Shown one piece after another: positions 10,891 through 23,700 of a stretch of DNA of 64,000 nucleotides; the first letter of the stretch is position 1; every line of letters starts with the position of its first letter. Under the pieces are notes generated by a model. That model saw only the letters and a list, made by a program, of their open reading frames with translations. It was not told where the DNA came from and ran no database searches. Position numbers and translations under genes: made by a program. Source of the stretch: Watersipora subatra (Eukaryota; Bryozoa; Gymnolaemata; Cheilostomatida; Watersiporidae); NCBI RefSeq assembly GCF_963576615.1, contig NC_088711.1:2418001-2482000 (forward strand), in the 5' to 3' direction.

Positions 10891-11217
10891 TGTTCTAAAA
10901 ATAGATATGAATACATATTATTCAGGGTGTGTACATGCAAATAATAGCATGCACGAGTCAGCCAGCGATCTCTGCTCTCTCATCTCATCTGGCCTCCTTA
11001 TATATCATCTTGTCTTTTACTGGCTCTGCCCCACCGGCCTCTCGGTCTTGTGTCTGCCTTCGCAACTTTCTATCAACCAACCGCATCTTCTGTGACGACC
11101 GTGTGTCCTGCCGAGTTGGGCTCAGCCTGGCCGTGTCGTCGACCCTGAGGTCCGCTAGGCAGCCGGTCCTGGGGTCAGCTAGGCAGCTGGCCTTGGACAA
11201 GGTGATTTTCAGCCACA
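10891..11217 (-). repeat. 5' LTR of minus-strand gypsy element
   Basis: Divergent copy of 4430-4732. Read on the minus strand it starts TGTGGC at 11217. It contains TATATAAGG near 11004, a good TATA box for the element's promoter, in the right orientation. It carries a small internal duplication of the GCTAGGCAGC block (about 11154 and 11178) that the other LTR lacks. The primer-binding site just inside, near 10890, could not be assigned to a tRNA. Confidence 0.75.
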
Positions 11218-13661
11218 CCAGTTCATACAGTTTTCGTTCGTTCTAGTTATCCTTTTTCTCATTTAAGACGGGGAACTGGGAGTAATATGAATTTTCTGTT
11301 ATTGTGATTTGTCAGACTTATGTTTAGACACGTTTATAATCTGTGTGAAGTGTTTGGTAAAAAGTTGTGTTATTTTACTTGTTACTCGTGTGAGAATATC
11401 AGACGATACTTCTGCCTTATACATCATGACCAATAATTAATTACAACGAACTGTCTCAAGATATCGCAAAAGCAATCGAGCACTTCGTCTTTTTGCACCT
11501 TCACACGAAAATCTCTGAGGCTAGCTACCCTTGTCCGAGTCGAGACATGGCGATGCGTTTTAGCTTCACCGGTTTGCCTTCTTGTTCGCTGTTTTCACTT
11601 CACTGAAACTCCTTTCGTACATTTAACATCTCACCGTTCTTTAGGTATTTTCAGAGTCCTTAACTTTAATAAGGGTAAATGCAAATTGTCCATACAAAAT
11701 AACATGAAAGAAAATAGTTGTAATGAAATATCAAGAAAATTTTAGGAATACGAATAACTACAGCTTGGCAGTGTAGAGATAGTTTTGCGGTTCAAAAATC
11801 TGCAATTGCGGTGCTAAACGATTTATAGCTTACAAGGTACTTCAAAACACTGCAAGCCATGCAACACTGCAAGCAACTAAGTCTATGTAGACTTAGTTTC
11901 GCAAGTTTGTAGTTAATATCTGGGAAGTTATGCCGCAGCTCAGCTGCGAAGCGCTGCGCGTTCCAAACCACAACATCAACATTTTGATGCGCAATCCCAT
12001 TTCGATCTATTCTCACTTTTACCTATTTGGCTGGGTAAAATGCAGTTCCTATTCGAAACAGTTCCTATTCCTATTACTTGACTTTTATTGAAAACATTTG
12101 AACTAGATCTAGATACGTACATGATGGCCCTTTTTTTCCTCGGGGATCGAGGTCTTAGGGTTCGATTGACCAAGACAAGAAAAGTCCGTATCCCCAAACC
12201 ACCCTTACACAATTTGTTACGCTCATAGATAACAATACGAAAGCTACGAACCAGTTCACTGCACTTTTCAAGTGATTTTATGTAGCCACTTTGTACTAGC
12301 CATGTTGGCACACTGTAAATTTGCATAGGTTAACTAAAGGAATTGACTTATTGCTAAAAAGTCTTAACGACATATGTTTGTGCGTATACTTACGGGGTTA
12401 CCACAGCTTATTAGTCGTTACTTCATGGTGTAATCTGGTGTATAAAGATAGCAATAATGTGTTCAAACAATTCCTCGTGTATAGGTTTTGCGCGTTGCTA
12501 TTAGGGACGTATTTTTGCGGTAACTAATATCGTTGAAATGATGACTCATTCATTTCTGGGTTGTCTGGCTACAGCGCTGCACAAATTTTATTCTATCGAC
12601 TCCTTTTTTAGATACTCTGCTCAAGATTTTTATTATAGATTTGTTCTATTGAGTTTGAAAACAACAACTAGTGGCTAGTCAACGGTGTGGCAAATATACC
12701 TGTAAATTTGGAGAGAGTGTTGGTAACTATGTTTTGATTATTTTAGCAGACGTTGAACTTGATGTAAATAAATCATGTCTCGAAACATGACACAAAACAG
12801 TAAAGCCATTTTGTAAATTATCCTGTTATAACTGGTAACATGCAATACCAATTTGTAAAATTCACATGGTTGCAAGCTTTTGCTCAGGTCTCTAGCTCTC
12901 TCAGTTTATTTACTCAAACGATATCATAGACTGTCATATTGAATTTTACCATCATTCTTTTAGGCTAGGACTGTAATTCGTGTTATTAACCTTGACTCGC
13001 CATTTTATGAAAAGCACTTGTAGTTACGATTTCTAGCAAGTGAGCAACATGACTGAGCATTTGTATTAGAATCCCTCTTCTGAACTCATACAGTATAAAT
13101 ATATAGGAGAAAGAAAAAAAAGTTATGAAATCGCACAAAGAGAACTCAGAGGGAAGGTATTACATCACAGTTACTCAAAAAAAAGAAGCATTTAAAAAGA
13201 CTTACATAACATATTTAACATTCTATAACACATGCACAAACGAGAATAACCTAATAAGTTCATACAAGAGTAAGACAACAATAATAAGACAAAAGACACA
13301 ATTACAATTTGACTCATACACTCAATGAGACACTTACAACGATAAGACAAAAGACACAATTATAACATGACACGTGCACTCAATTATAAATACACATAAC
13401 TACAGAACTGACGTATTTGTATCTAGTTGACTTGCCGTTTTTTATTCAGTTAGTAAATCTGTTTTGCTGCATACAGCTTTTATGAGTAGACAGATACTAA
13501 CAATATGAGCTGACTCAGTGATCAATCTATGGACTTGTACGTAGTGAGGAGAGTCTTAGGCTGATAACCTCAGCATATCCTTTTATTACAATCTAATGAT
13601 ATGGTATAATTGGCATTTATAGGTCTTTTGCATGACGCACAAGGATACTCTCTAAAAAGCA
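11218..13661. other. intergenic region upstream of the STAMBP-like gene
   Basis: AT-rich, no supported gene. It holds a purine-rich AAGACGGGGAACTGGGAG stretch near 11265-11282 that could be the polypurine tract of the first gypsy element. It also holds a perfect hairpin at 11875-11898 and a loose duplication of the motif ATAAGACAAAAGACACAATT (about 13282 and 13341). The promoter and 5' UTR of the downstream gene should lie in the last few hundred bases, but no TATA box or other site stands out. Confidence 0.45.
11875..11898. repeat. perfect hairpin, 11-bp arms
   Basis: AACTAAGTCTA, a two-base TG loop, then its exact reverse complement. It is one of several such hairpins in this window. Confidence 0.75.
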
Positions 13662-16600
13662 ATGTCGAATGTTGGGGATGTTGAGCAGTACAATCCGTCT
13701 AACAGAATTAAGGGCTTGAGTGAGCAGGCCAGCTCCGTACGTGTGGACAGCAGAATTCCAGCTAAGCGATATTTCCGAACAAGTCTTGAGATGACTAGAA
13801 TGGCCAAAGTTTACTATGCGGAAGATAACTTGGAGTCTGCTTTTGTTCTGTACCAAAAGTATTTGAGCCTTCTGTTAGAACATCTTCCTCGCCACCCTGA
13901 GTATAACTCAACAGAATTGCATGATTTAAGAAAGACTGCTAAGAAGGTACACTCAGGAGTAGCTATATAGCAGTAGGCATATGTTTATACTTCAGTGTAG
14001 CTGCTCAACCGATAACTATGCATTGCTTTGTTGTAGTTTTGCAAGGAGGCTATAAGTTCTGCAGAAGAGATCAAGACGAAGCTTAAAGCTAACTATGAAG
14101 TCGAGTATCGAGATAAACAGCTTGCCGAGGTAAGCTAAACTTTAGAGTTGTGCATCTGAGCTATCAAACTTGATGTAAATCATGTGGCAGTCGTAAAGGT
14201 CATAGTGCTACTTTTTGTGGCTAAATTATATGACAAATTTTGATGTAATATTTAGTCACTCAGACTGCAAAAACTGCGAGAGGAAGAGGAGCGACGGGCA
14301 GAAGAAGAGCGTGTGCGGGGGGCGGAAGCAGCTGCTCGTCAAGCAGAGGAAATCGAAGCAAGAAAGAAGCAGGTGAGTTGGAATCGCTTGTTCACCGGTA
14401 CACTAGTTTAGTTGTTGAGATGAAATTCGTAACAGTCTAGAATGTTCTGCATCATAACAGAATAGTGATTGTACAAAATTGGCCTAGTGTGGTTTATTAA
14501 GTACAGTCGAATAAAGCACGGAAAGGTATTCTGTTCTGATATTTGTTTTGTATTTCAGACTGTCGTATTCTGGATCAAATACTCTTATAGATATTCATTG
14601 TATTTCATTTAATTCTATATTTTATAAATTTGACAATACATAGTACTTGTAATTACATGTGGCTACATATCAGGCATTAACATACCAAATAAATTAATAC
14701 TAAAGTTTGATTTGTGTGTCAAAACCTTTGCATGTTTTAGCAAATATTCCTGTAAGAATGCAATGTAATATATTTTGTTAGATTTACTCCAGAGCCCAAA
14801 ATCAAATGAACATATATAGCATAGAAACAAATACAATATGGAAAACTGTATAAAAACTGAATTTGAAAACTTAACCCACTCAAACCGTTATTCTTTATAA
14901 TTAGTAAAGTCATTATTCTCATGGACGGGACTCAAACTCATGAATTCTGTTGAGCATACAGACATTCTACAAACACTATACAGACACTCTACAGACACTA
15001 TACAGACACTATACAGACATTCTACAGACACTCTACAGACACTATACAGACACTCTACAGACACTCTACAGACACTCTACAAACACTCTACAGGCACTCT
15101 ACAGACACTATACAGATACTATACAGACACTATACATACACTATACAGACTCTATACAGACTCTATACAGACACTATATAGACACTATACAGACACTATA
15201 CAGACACTATACAGAAATTCTGAGATTGATACATGATGAGATTGATACAATAAACTCTGGACTAAACAAAATAAAAAGCTGGTGTAATCAAAATAAACTT
15301 ACATTAAATATTGATAAAACAAATTATATTGCAATAAAAAACCCACAAAACAAATTTTCGCTAGCTGGAAATTTAAAAATGAATCATTTATCTATTTCTG
15401 GGACAAACAACATAACATTCCTCGGTATAACTATAGATCAAACACTAAATTGGTCCGCTCATATAACTAATTTAAGACAACAACTTCACAAACGCTTAGG
15501 TTTAATTTACCTAGCTTCTAGCTAACTTCCTACTACTACCCTCATATTACTATACAACAGTTTGATAAACAGTAAAATAATATACTGTATTGAGGCATGG
15601 GGGAATGCACCTGTTACATACATAAATAAAATACTTACCATACAGAAAAGATTACTTAGAATCATTTATCATAAACCTCCCACATATTCTTCTGCTTCAC
15701 TGTTTAAACTTAGTAACATTTTACCTATTCATCAACTTTATACTTTACGCATTTGTATTCTAGCACATAATAAATTCTACAACTGTCCTTCATCACATTC
15801 AGCTTACCCTACTAGACATTCATTACTATCTCTTTCACTCCCGTCTTCTTCTACTACGTATGGACATAGACAAGTCTTATATCAGATGGCCCGGGCTTGG
15901 AACCTATTGCCTGGCAGTCTACGCTTGATTGCCAATGCTCACAAATTTAAAGTGGCTTTGAAACAACATCTGCTTGGATTACTGGAATAGCTTAGGTCTA
16001 TTGACTATTAGCTGCTTTGTCTGCTGACTTGGGTTAGGCGCCATGATTAGCTCTGTTATTGCGCATGTGGACCCTCATTTTCTACAAATCTCTTATCTTT
16101 TATATGTTGTATGTTAAAATAATGAAAATAAATACATACATACATTCTACAGACACTCTACAGACACTCTACAGGCACTCTACAGACACTATACAGACAC
16201 TCTACAGGCACTCTACAGGCACTCTACAGACACTATACAGACACTCTACAGGCACTTTACAGACACTATACAGACTACAGACATTATACAGACACTAGAT
16301 AGACACTCTGCAGACACTATACAGACACTATACAGACACTCTACAGACACTATACAGATACTTTACATACACTATACAGACATTCTACAGACACTCTACA
16401 AAAACTCTACAGACAGTATACAGACACTCTGAAAACTGAGCTAATCACATCATTTTATGAATTTGCAGACAAATCTTCACTATAATGAGAGCTATAATAA
16501 ATGTTACTATAATATTACTAGAATGTTCCGTAACGTTAAAATTTTTTCGCTTTAAGAAGATTGATGAGAGCAGGCTGTCAGAGCTCCATGCATTACCAAT

Positions 16601-19600
16601 GGCTTATTTAATGTTGAAAAGAAGGCCCTTTTCAAGCAATGCCATACTCATATAGAAATCTTAAAACTTTTGTTGACCGTATAGATGCTCCACAATTTAT
16701 CCCAGTAAAAATCTAAGAATGCGCATGCATTAAAGACAATTGTTTTCTTCTTTAATGTGTTCATGGATTGTGGTCACGAATGTAGTATAGCAATTTACGC
16801 TTAAAATGACGCTTAAAAACATTACACCAATTGTTGAAAAATTTGTATATTAAAGCGAATGTAATTTGATGTTTGGCTGTCTGCGCGGCCCTATTGTAGC
16901 AACAGAAACGCAAGAGTAGACAACTTAAAGCTATCTTAATTATTGCTTATTTTCATGAACTATTTTGTAGAATGTTTGTGTTATTCAATGAGTAAAAAGG
17001 CAAGGGAGGCAACTTTGTAGAAAAAGAATGATGAAATCACTGAGAGTTCATGAGATTTTTTAAACTGGCTGCCTCCTTTTAAGAATATTAAAAAACCTAA
17101 AGACAGTGCCAGCGAGAACTAGTTTTGTGTCAACTGGATCAAGATTGGACTGCTGCGCCTATTTTTGATGGCTCTTATAATACTATTAATATAAAAATTT
17201 CTCTGCCAAATTCAAGGCCAGTTTTGCTGTTTCTTGATCGCATGTATTCAACAGTTGTCATGTCACTGCAGATGTGTGTAAAATGACATAGGGTGTGGTT
17301 CACATTCTACAGATGATGGAAGCTGAGGACAGGAAATATGCCATGTATGTTGAACAAGAAATGAGAAAAGAATCAAATCGAGTAGAACCCACTGCACCAC
17401 CTGTAGCACCTGCTGCAGGTGGTACGGCACCTGCGGCAGTTGTGCCATTACCCACACATACAGAGTTGTCTCAGCCTGCAGTTCCCAGAAACGCGGTGAA
17501 GGTCTTACCTCAGCCCGCTTCTCTTCCTATTAATCCTCCTTCGTATGGAGACGTTCTCAATGAGCTCTCTCCTAGCAAACCGTAAGGATCTTTGGCTGTG
17601 TATTTATCTTTGCTAGGGTCTGTATGGAGCTGATCTACATTTGTTTACACATACAGTAGATTTATTGTATGTTTTGTATGCTTGTAAATGGGGACATGTA
17701 TGCTGCTCAATGTCCTACAGGGTTCCATCAATTGATCGTTCAACGAAGCCAGCAACTCATTTTACTCAAACAGACAGCGATGCGTCATTCAGCACTAACA
17801 AATACGGGTTGAAGACCGTGACAGTACCTGTATCCATCCCACAGCGGTTCACTCAGCTCGCTCAACCTAACACTACAAAGAACATGGAAACATGCGGGCT
17901 GCTTTTCGGCAAGCTGGTATGCATCATCTCCGCATGTCACCGTAATGGAGAGTAAAAGCTGTTTTGATTGGCTCAGCATATTCATTAACTTCCTTGGGTG
18001 CTACATACATATGTACATTTCTTGGGTGCTACATACACATGTACATTCCTTGGGTACTACATACACATGTGCATTCCTGAGGTGCGACATACACATGCAC
18101 ATTCCTTGAGTGCTACATATACATGTACATTCCTTGGGTGCTACATACACATGCACATTCCTTGAGTGCTACATACACATGTACATTCCTTAGGTGCTAC
18201 ATACACATGCACATTCCTTGAGTGCTACATACACATGTACATTTTTTCGGTGCTACATACACATGTACATTCCTTGGGTGCTACATACACATGCACATTC
18301 CTGGAGTGCTACATACACATGCACATTCCTTGAGTGCTACATACACATGTACATTCCTTGAGTGCTACATACACATGTACATTCCTTTGGTGCTACATAC
18401 ACATGTACATTCCTTGAGTGCTACATACACTTGTACATTCCTTGGGTGCTACATACAGATGTACATTCCTGGAGTGCTACATACACATGTACATTTTTTC
18501 GGTGCTACGTACACATGTACATTCCTTAGGTGCTACATACACATGTACATTCTTTAGGTGCTACATACACATGTACATTCCGTAGGTGCTACATACAGAT
18601 GTACATTCCTGGAGTGCTACATACACATGTACATTCCTTAGGTGCTACATACAGATGTACATTCCTGGAGTGCTACATACACATGTACATTCCTTAGATG
18701 CTACATACACATGTACATTCCTGCTGTTCATTTTGATAGAGAACAGAGGATTTTTAAAACTCTAGATACTCGAGGGTACATCTACCTTCAACTAACACCC
18801 ACATAGATATTTTCAAAATATTTTTATGTTACCTCGTGCCATATAGCTCTGTATTGTGATATGCTCTATTCTCATAAGATAAGCAGAGCTTGGCAAGAGG
18901 TTGGAGTTGTTCTTTCATTAAGTAATACTTTCACAGGATAGTAATAAGCATTATAAAGCATCCTATCCTCATCATTTTTAGTCTTACCAAACAGTTACTA
19001 GCGATGCATGCTGAAGGTCACAAGGCATGACTTGTTGTCGCGGCCCTGACAGGGGGCGCCTAGTAGCATTGTATGTCTAGCCCGGGCACATTCTATTGCT
19101 AGAAGATTTTGTCAGGGCCTTCACAGGGGGCCTACTAACATTGTATGTTTAGCCTAGGCACATTCTATTGCTAGAAGATGTTGTCAGGGCCCTTACAGGG
19201 GGCCTACTAACATTGTATGTCTAGCCTGGGCACATTCTATTGCTAGGAGAGGAGTGAGTTCCATATTACGCATGTTGTCATCCCGAAACAAAAAGGCGCC
19301 CCTGACTCATGCACCATGCTAAATGAGGAAGAGATTTTTCAGTTCCATGATGAGCATGAGCTCATTCAGCTAGGCTGGATCCATGTAAGCCCCGCCTTTT
19401 TCTTTTCTTATAATTATCTTCTCCTGTTCCTTTTGTTCTTACTCACACTTGATGTAAACATTTATTTATAATTTATTGGAATTTGTGTCTCAAAACCTGC
19501 ATCTTTGCAGACACATCCTACCCAGACAGCCTTTCTTTCTAGCGTTGACCTGCACACCCACGTCGGTTATCAGATAATGATGCCAGAAGCCATAGCAATT

Positions 19601-19899
19601 GTGGTTGCGCCAAAGTTTAATGAGTAAGTATAGGTTTATATATCGCTCACGGCTCAGTTATTTTGGAATAGTTGTGAGTTTCATTTGACAAAACATTTCG
19701 ACTGTGTCAGGAGAAGAAATTGCCATGAATGCAAACATGTAAACATGTTGTTGTCTCATTTCTAAAGCTCTTGTCTCATCTTTAGAGCTCTTGCAGGCTC
19801 GGTATTTTTCAACTTACTCCAGAACACGGGCTAGACTATATCAGCAAGTGTGCAATTCCTGGTTTTCATCCTCATCCTAAAGAGCCACCACTCTTCCAG
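13662..19899 (+). CDS. STAMBP: STAMBP/AMSH-like JAMM deubiquitinase, eight exons, 3' end missing
   Basis: Exons: 13662-13946, 14037-14129, 14256-14372, 17313-17581, 17721-17916, 19247-19384, 19511-19623, 19797-19899; all phases match, giving about 437 codons (human STAMBP is 424 aa). Residues 1-95 form the USP8-dimerisation/MIT-like N-terminal domain, including [17 protein letters not shown]. Exons 2-3 encode a charged coiled coil ([12 protein letters not shown]). Exon 4 is proline/alanine-rich. Exons 5-8 are the MPN domain: the catalytic glutamate in SEFHITHV, the zinc motif in [17 protein letters not shown] (split by an intron inside H-T-H), the HTHVGYQ segment, and [12 protein letters not shown]. 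In known AMSH this metalloprotease cleaves Lys63-linked ubiquitin at endosomes, next to ESCRT. All visible zinc and catalytic residues are present. The last exon, about 17 residues after PPLFQ, was not found. The start is the first ATG in the frame. Confidence 0.9.
14957..15214. repeat. 11-bp minisatellite, left part
   Basis: Tandem 11-bp units of the form TACAGACACTM (M = A or C), about 23 copies, in the intron between STAMBP exons 3 and 4. It is the same repeat as 16145-16430; the LINE fragment lies between the two. Open frames through it are chance openings. Confidence 0.9.
15215..16144 (+). mobile_element. 5'-truncated non-LTR (LINE) retrotransposon fragment
   Basis: 15217-15990 is one reading frame with a single in-frame stop (TAA at 15523). 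It encodes the part after the RT active site in jockey/CR1-like elements: [20 protein letters not shown], then [16 protein letters not shown], then after the stop [18 protein letters not shown], and LQKRLLRII-like and RHSLLSL segments, ending in [11 protein letters not shown] short 3' UTR follows, ending in an AATAAATACATACATACAT tail near 16144. The same 11-bp repeat stands on both sides, so the fragment inserted into the minisatellite. 5' truncation and a simple 3' tail are typical of target-primed reverse transcription. One stop only suggests a fairly recent insertion. Confidence 0.85.
16145..16430. repeat. 11-bp minisatellite, right part
   Basis: Continuation of the array at 14957-15214, about 26 units with more variation (TACAGGCACTC is frequent). 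It ends before ordinary intron sequence at 16431. Confidence 0.9.
17991..18723. repeat. 27-bp minisatellite, about 27 copies
   Basis: The unit contains GGTGCTACATACACATGTAC followed by ATTCCTT. Variants alternate ACATGTAC with ACATGCAC, and TTGG with TTAG/TTGAG/TGGAG. It lies in the intron between STAMBP exons 5 and 6. The 27-bp unit is a multiple of three, so an open frame of 111 aa runs through part of it (18222-18557); there is no reason to think it is translated. Confidence 0.95.
19035..19250 (+). repeat. 72-bp unit in three copies, including a splice acceptor
   Basis: Copies begin near 19035, 19107 and 19179. Each ends with CATTCTATTGCTAG (at 19089, 19161 and 19233; spacing exactly 72). 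The third copy's CTAG is the acceptor of STAMBP exon 6, which starts at 19247. The first two copies are therefore decoy acceptors. If either were used, the frame would meet TAA at its twelfth codon, before the JAMM motif. Confidence 0.85.
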
Positions 19900-20057
19900 G
19901 TAAGTCCTCATCCTACAATCGATTGTCGACTCATGATCACCCTCACATACAATTTTTTACGCACGTCGTAAAAATTTAGTAAATATTTGACTCGATGGGT
20001 ATGTCCGGGGTATGTAATTTCTGACATCTGACATTTCCTAAAACATTTAACTTTTGT

Positions 20058-20241
20058 GAATCATGTAATATGATCATATAATGTAATCACATACAATATG
20101 TATGAATCATGTAATATGATCATATAATGTAATCACATACAATATGTATGAATCATGTAATATGATCATATAATGTAATCACATACAATATGTATGAATC
20201 ATGTAATATGATCATATAATGTAATCACATACAATATGTAT
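20058..20241. repeat. 46-bp tandem repeat, four nearly identical copies
   Basis: Copies start at 20058, 20104, 20150 and 20196 with GAATCATGTAATATGATCAT. The unit is AT-rich and contains the palindromes ATGATCAT and ACATACAATATGTAT. The copies are almost identical, so the expansion is recent. It lies just 3' of the last recognised STAMBP exon. Confidence 0.95.
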
Positions 20242-20718
20242 GAAGCTCTCCTTCTCCTAATTAAGTTCTACAGTATTCAAATAATATTACCTAATGTAAT
20301 AATTATTATGTATTATAATGTTTATTATTATAATTATTATAAGATTATATAATAATATTATATGTTCAAATAGTATAAAATTATATTATAAAAGTCATGG
20401 ATGTCGGGACTAGTGTCAGTAGTGTAAGAAAAGGAAAGCAGTGTTTTTCTTAGAATTAATATATTCGTAGTAATATAAAATATGAACAGACATATTTTGT
20501 TTGTTTAATTCTCTTGCATCATTTGGTTGATATCATTGAGAAGGAGAAGTAATCATATCAGATATCATGGAGAAGTAATGTGAGAAAATGTGTAGATTCT
20601 AATTATGATAACTAAAAATAACATGTAAAAATATCAACGATAAAAATCTACCCATATATACCCTAGCTATTAATCCAGGTTAATTGAAAGTTCACAAAGC
20701 CTGAAAGTTATAATAACT
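20242..20718. other. AT-rich spacer before the 37-bp satellite
   Basis: Very AT-rich with runs of TAATTATTAT (20290-20395). No exon for the missing STAMBP C-terminus was found here: no acceptor is followed by a plausible short frame ending in a V-x-D-L-R-like tail. Confidence 0.45.
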
Positions 20719-23700
20719 CCATATCTCTCTACCACCAGCTCTACATAAACCCTGTCCATATCTCTCTACCACCAGCTCTACATAAACCCCGTCCATATCT
20801 CTCTACCACTTGCTCTACATAAATCATGTCCATATCTCTCTACCACCTGCTGTACATAAACCCTATCCATATCTCTCAACCACCTGCTCTACATAAACCC
20901 TGTCCATATCTCTCTACCACCTGCTCTACATAAACCCTGTCCATATCTCTCTACCACCTGCTCTACATAAACCCTGTCCATATCTCTCTACCACCTGTTC
21001 TACATAAACCCTGTCCATATCTCTCTACCACCTGCTCCACATAAACCCTGTCCATATCTCTCTACCACCTGCTCTACATAAACCCTGTCCATATCTCTCT
21101 ACCACCTGTTCTACATAAACCCTGTCCATATCTCTCTACCACCTGCTCCACATAAACCCTGTCCATATCTCTCTACCACCAGCTCTACATAAACCCTGTC
21201 CATATCTCTCTACCACCTGCTCTACATAAACCCTATCCATATCTCTCTACCACCAGCTCTACATAAACCCCGTCCATATCTCTCTACCACCAGCTTTACA
21301 TAAACCCTATCCATATCTCTCTACCACCTGCTCTACATAAACCCTGTCCATATCTCTCTACCACCAGCTCTACATAAACCCTGTCCATATCTCTCTACCA
21401 CCTGCTCTACATAAACCCTGTCCATATCTCTCTACCACCTGCTCTACATAAACCATGTCCATATCTCTCTACCACCAGCTCTACATAAACCCTGTCCATA
21501 TCTCTCTACCACCTGCTGTACATAAACCCTGTCCATATCTCTCTACCACCTGCTGTACATAAACCCTGTCCATATCTCTCTACCACCTGCTCTACATAAA
21601 CCCTGTCCATATCTCTCTACCACCTGCTCTACATAAACCCTGTCCATATCTCTCTACCACCTGCTCTACATAAACCATGTCCATATCTCTCTACCACCAG
21701 CTCTACATAAACCCTGTCCATATCTCTCTACCACCAGCTCTACATAAACCCTGTCCATATCTCTCTACCACCTGCTCTACATAAACCATGTCCATATCTC
21801 TCTACCACCAGCTCTACATAAACCCTGTCCATATCTCTCTACCACCTGCTGTACATAAACCCTGTCCATATCTCTCTACCACCTGCTGTACATAAACCCT
21901 GTCCATATCTCTCTACCACCTGCTCTACATAAACCCTATCCATATCTCTCTACCACCTGTTCTACATAAACCCTGTCCATATCTCTCTACCACCAGCTCT
22001 ACATAAACCCTATCCATATCTCTCTACCACCAGCTCTACATAAACCCCGTCCATATCTCTCTACCACCAGCTCTACATAAACCCCGTCCATATCTCTCTA
22101 CCACCTGCTCTACATAAACCCTGTCCATATCTCTCTACCACCTGCTCTACATAAACCCTGTCCATATCTCTCTACCACCAGCTCTACATAAACCCTATCC
22201 ATATCTCTCTACCACCAGCTCTACATAAACCCTGTCCATATCTCTCTACCACCAGCTCTACATAAACCCTGTCCATATCTCTCTACCACCAGCTCTACAT
22301 AAACCCCGTCCATATCTCTCTACCACCAGCTCTACATAAACCCCGTCCATATCTCTCTACCACCTGCTCTACATAAACCCTGTCCATATCTCTCTACCAC
22401 CTGCTCTACATAAACCCTGTCCATATCTCTCTACCACCTGCTCTACATAAACCCTGTCCATATCTCTCTACCACCTGCTCTACATAAACCCTGTCCATAT
22501 CTCTCTACCACCTGTTCTACATAAACCCTGTCCATATCTCTCTACCACCAGCTCTACATAAACCCTGTCCATATCTCTCTACCACCAGCTCTACATAAAC
22601 CCTGTCCATATCTCTCTACCACCTGCTCTACATAAACCCTATCCATATCTCTCTACCACCAGCTCTACATAAACCCCGTCCATATCTCTCTACCACCAGC
22701 TTTACATAAACCCTATCCATATCTCTCTACCACCTGCTCTACATAAACCCTGTCCATATCTCTCTACCACCTGCTCTACATAAACCCCGTCCATATCTCT
22801 CTACCACCTGCTGTACATAAACCCTGTCCATATCTCTCTACCACCTGCTCTACATAAACCCCGTCCATATCTCTCTACCACCTGCTGTACATAAACCCTG
22901 TCCATATCTCTCTACCACCTGCTCTACATAAACCATGTTCATATCTCTCTACCACCTGTTCTACATAAACCCTGTCCATATCTCTCTACCACCTGCTCTA
23001 CATAAATCATGTCCATATCTCTCTACCACCTGCTCTACATAAACCATGTCCATATCTCTCTACCACCAGCTTTACATAAACCCTATCCATATCTCTCTAC
23101 CACCTGCTCTACATAAACCCTATCCATATCTCTCTACCACCTGCTCTACATAAACCCTGTTCATATCTCTCTACCACCTGCTCTACATAAACCCTGTCCA
23201 TATCTCTCTACCACCTGCTCTACATAAACCCTGTCCATATCTCTCTACCACCTGCTCTACATAAACCCTGTCCATATCTCTCTACCACCTGCTCTACATA
23301 AACCCTATCCATATCTCTCTACCACCTGCTCTACATAAACCCTGTCCATATCTCTCTACCACCTGCTCTACATAAACCCTGTCCATATCTCTCTACCACC
23401 TGCTCTACATAAACCCTATCCATATCTCTCTACCACCTGCTCTACATAAACCCTGTCCATATCTCTCTACCACCTGCTCTACATAAACCCTGTCCATATC
23501 TCTCTACCACCAGCTCCACATAAACCCTATCCATATCTCTCTACCACCTGCTCTACATAAACCCTATCCATATCTCTCTACCACCTGCTCTACATAAACC
23601 CTGTTCATATCTCTCTACCACCTGCTCTACATAAACCCTGTCCATATCTCTCTACCACCTGCTCTACATAAACCCTGTCCATATCTCTCTACCACCTGCT

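Larger units (their letters stand above)
4430..11217 (-). mobile_element. degenerate Ty3/gypsy LTR retrotransposon (minus strand) with LTRs
   Basis: Two divergent copies of one sequence bound this region: 4430-4732 and 10891-11217. Between them, on the minus strand, lie a possible Gag zinc knuckle (about 10335-10365), RT (8600-9270), RNase H (8290-8510) and integrase (7050-7440), in Ty3/gypsy order. A polypurine tract directly precedes the left LTR, as expected for the 3' LTR of a minus-strand element. The region is clearly richer in GC than its AT-rich flanks. Stops and frame shifts are frequent. About 2.1 kb between integrase and the 3' LTR remains unexplained. No target-site duplication could be confirmed. 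Confidence 0.85.

Noticed and set aside
11976-12326. 116-aa minus-strand ORF
   Set aside because: Low-complexity, no domain or splice evidence. A weak box B-like GGTTCGATT near 12160 has no matching box A, so no tRNA either.
14950-15525. 191-aa ORF as one protein
   Set aside because: The first part is translated 11-bp minisatellite; only the part after 15217 is LINE sequence. The join is a chance frame.
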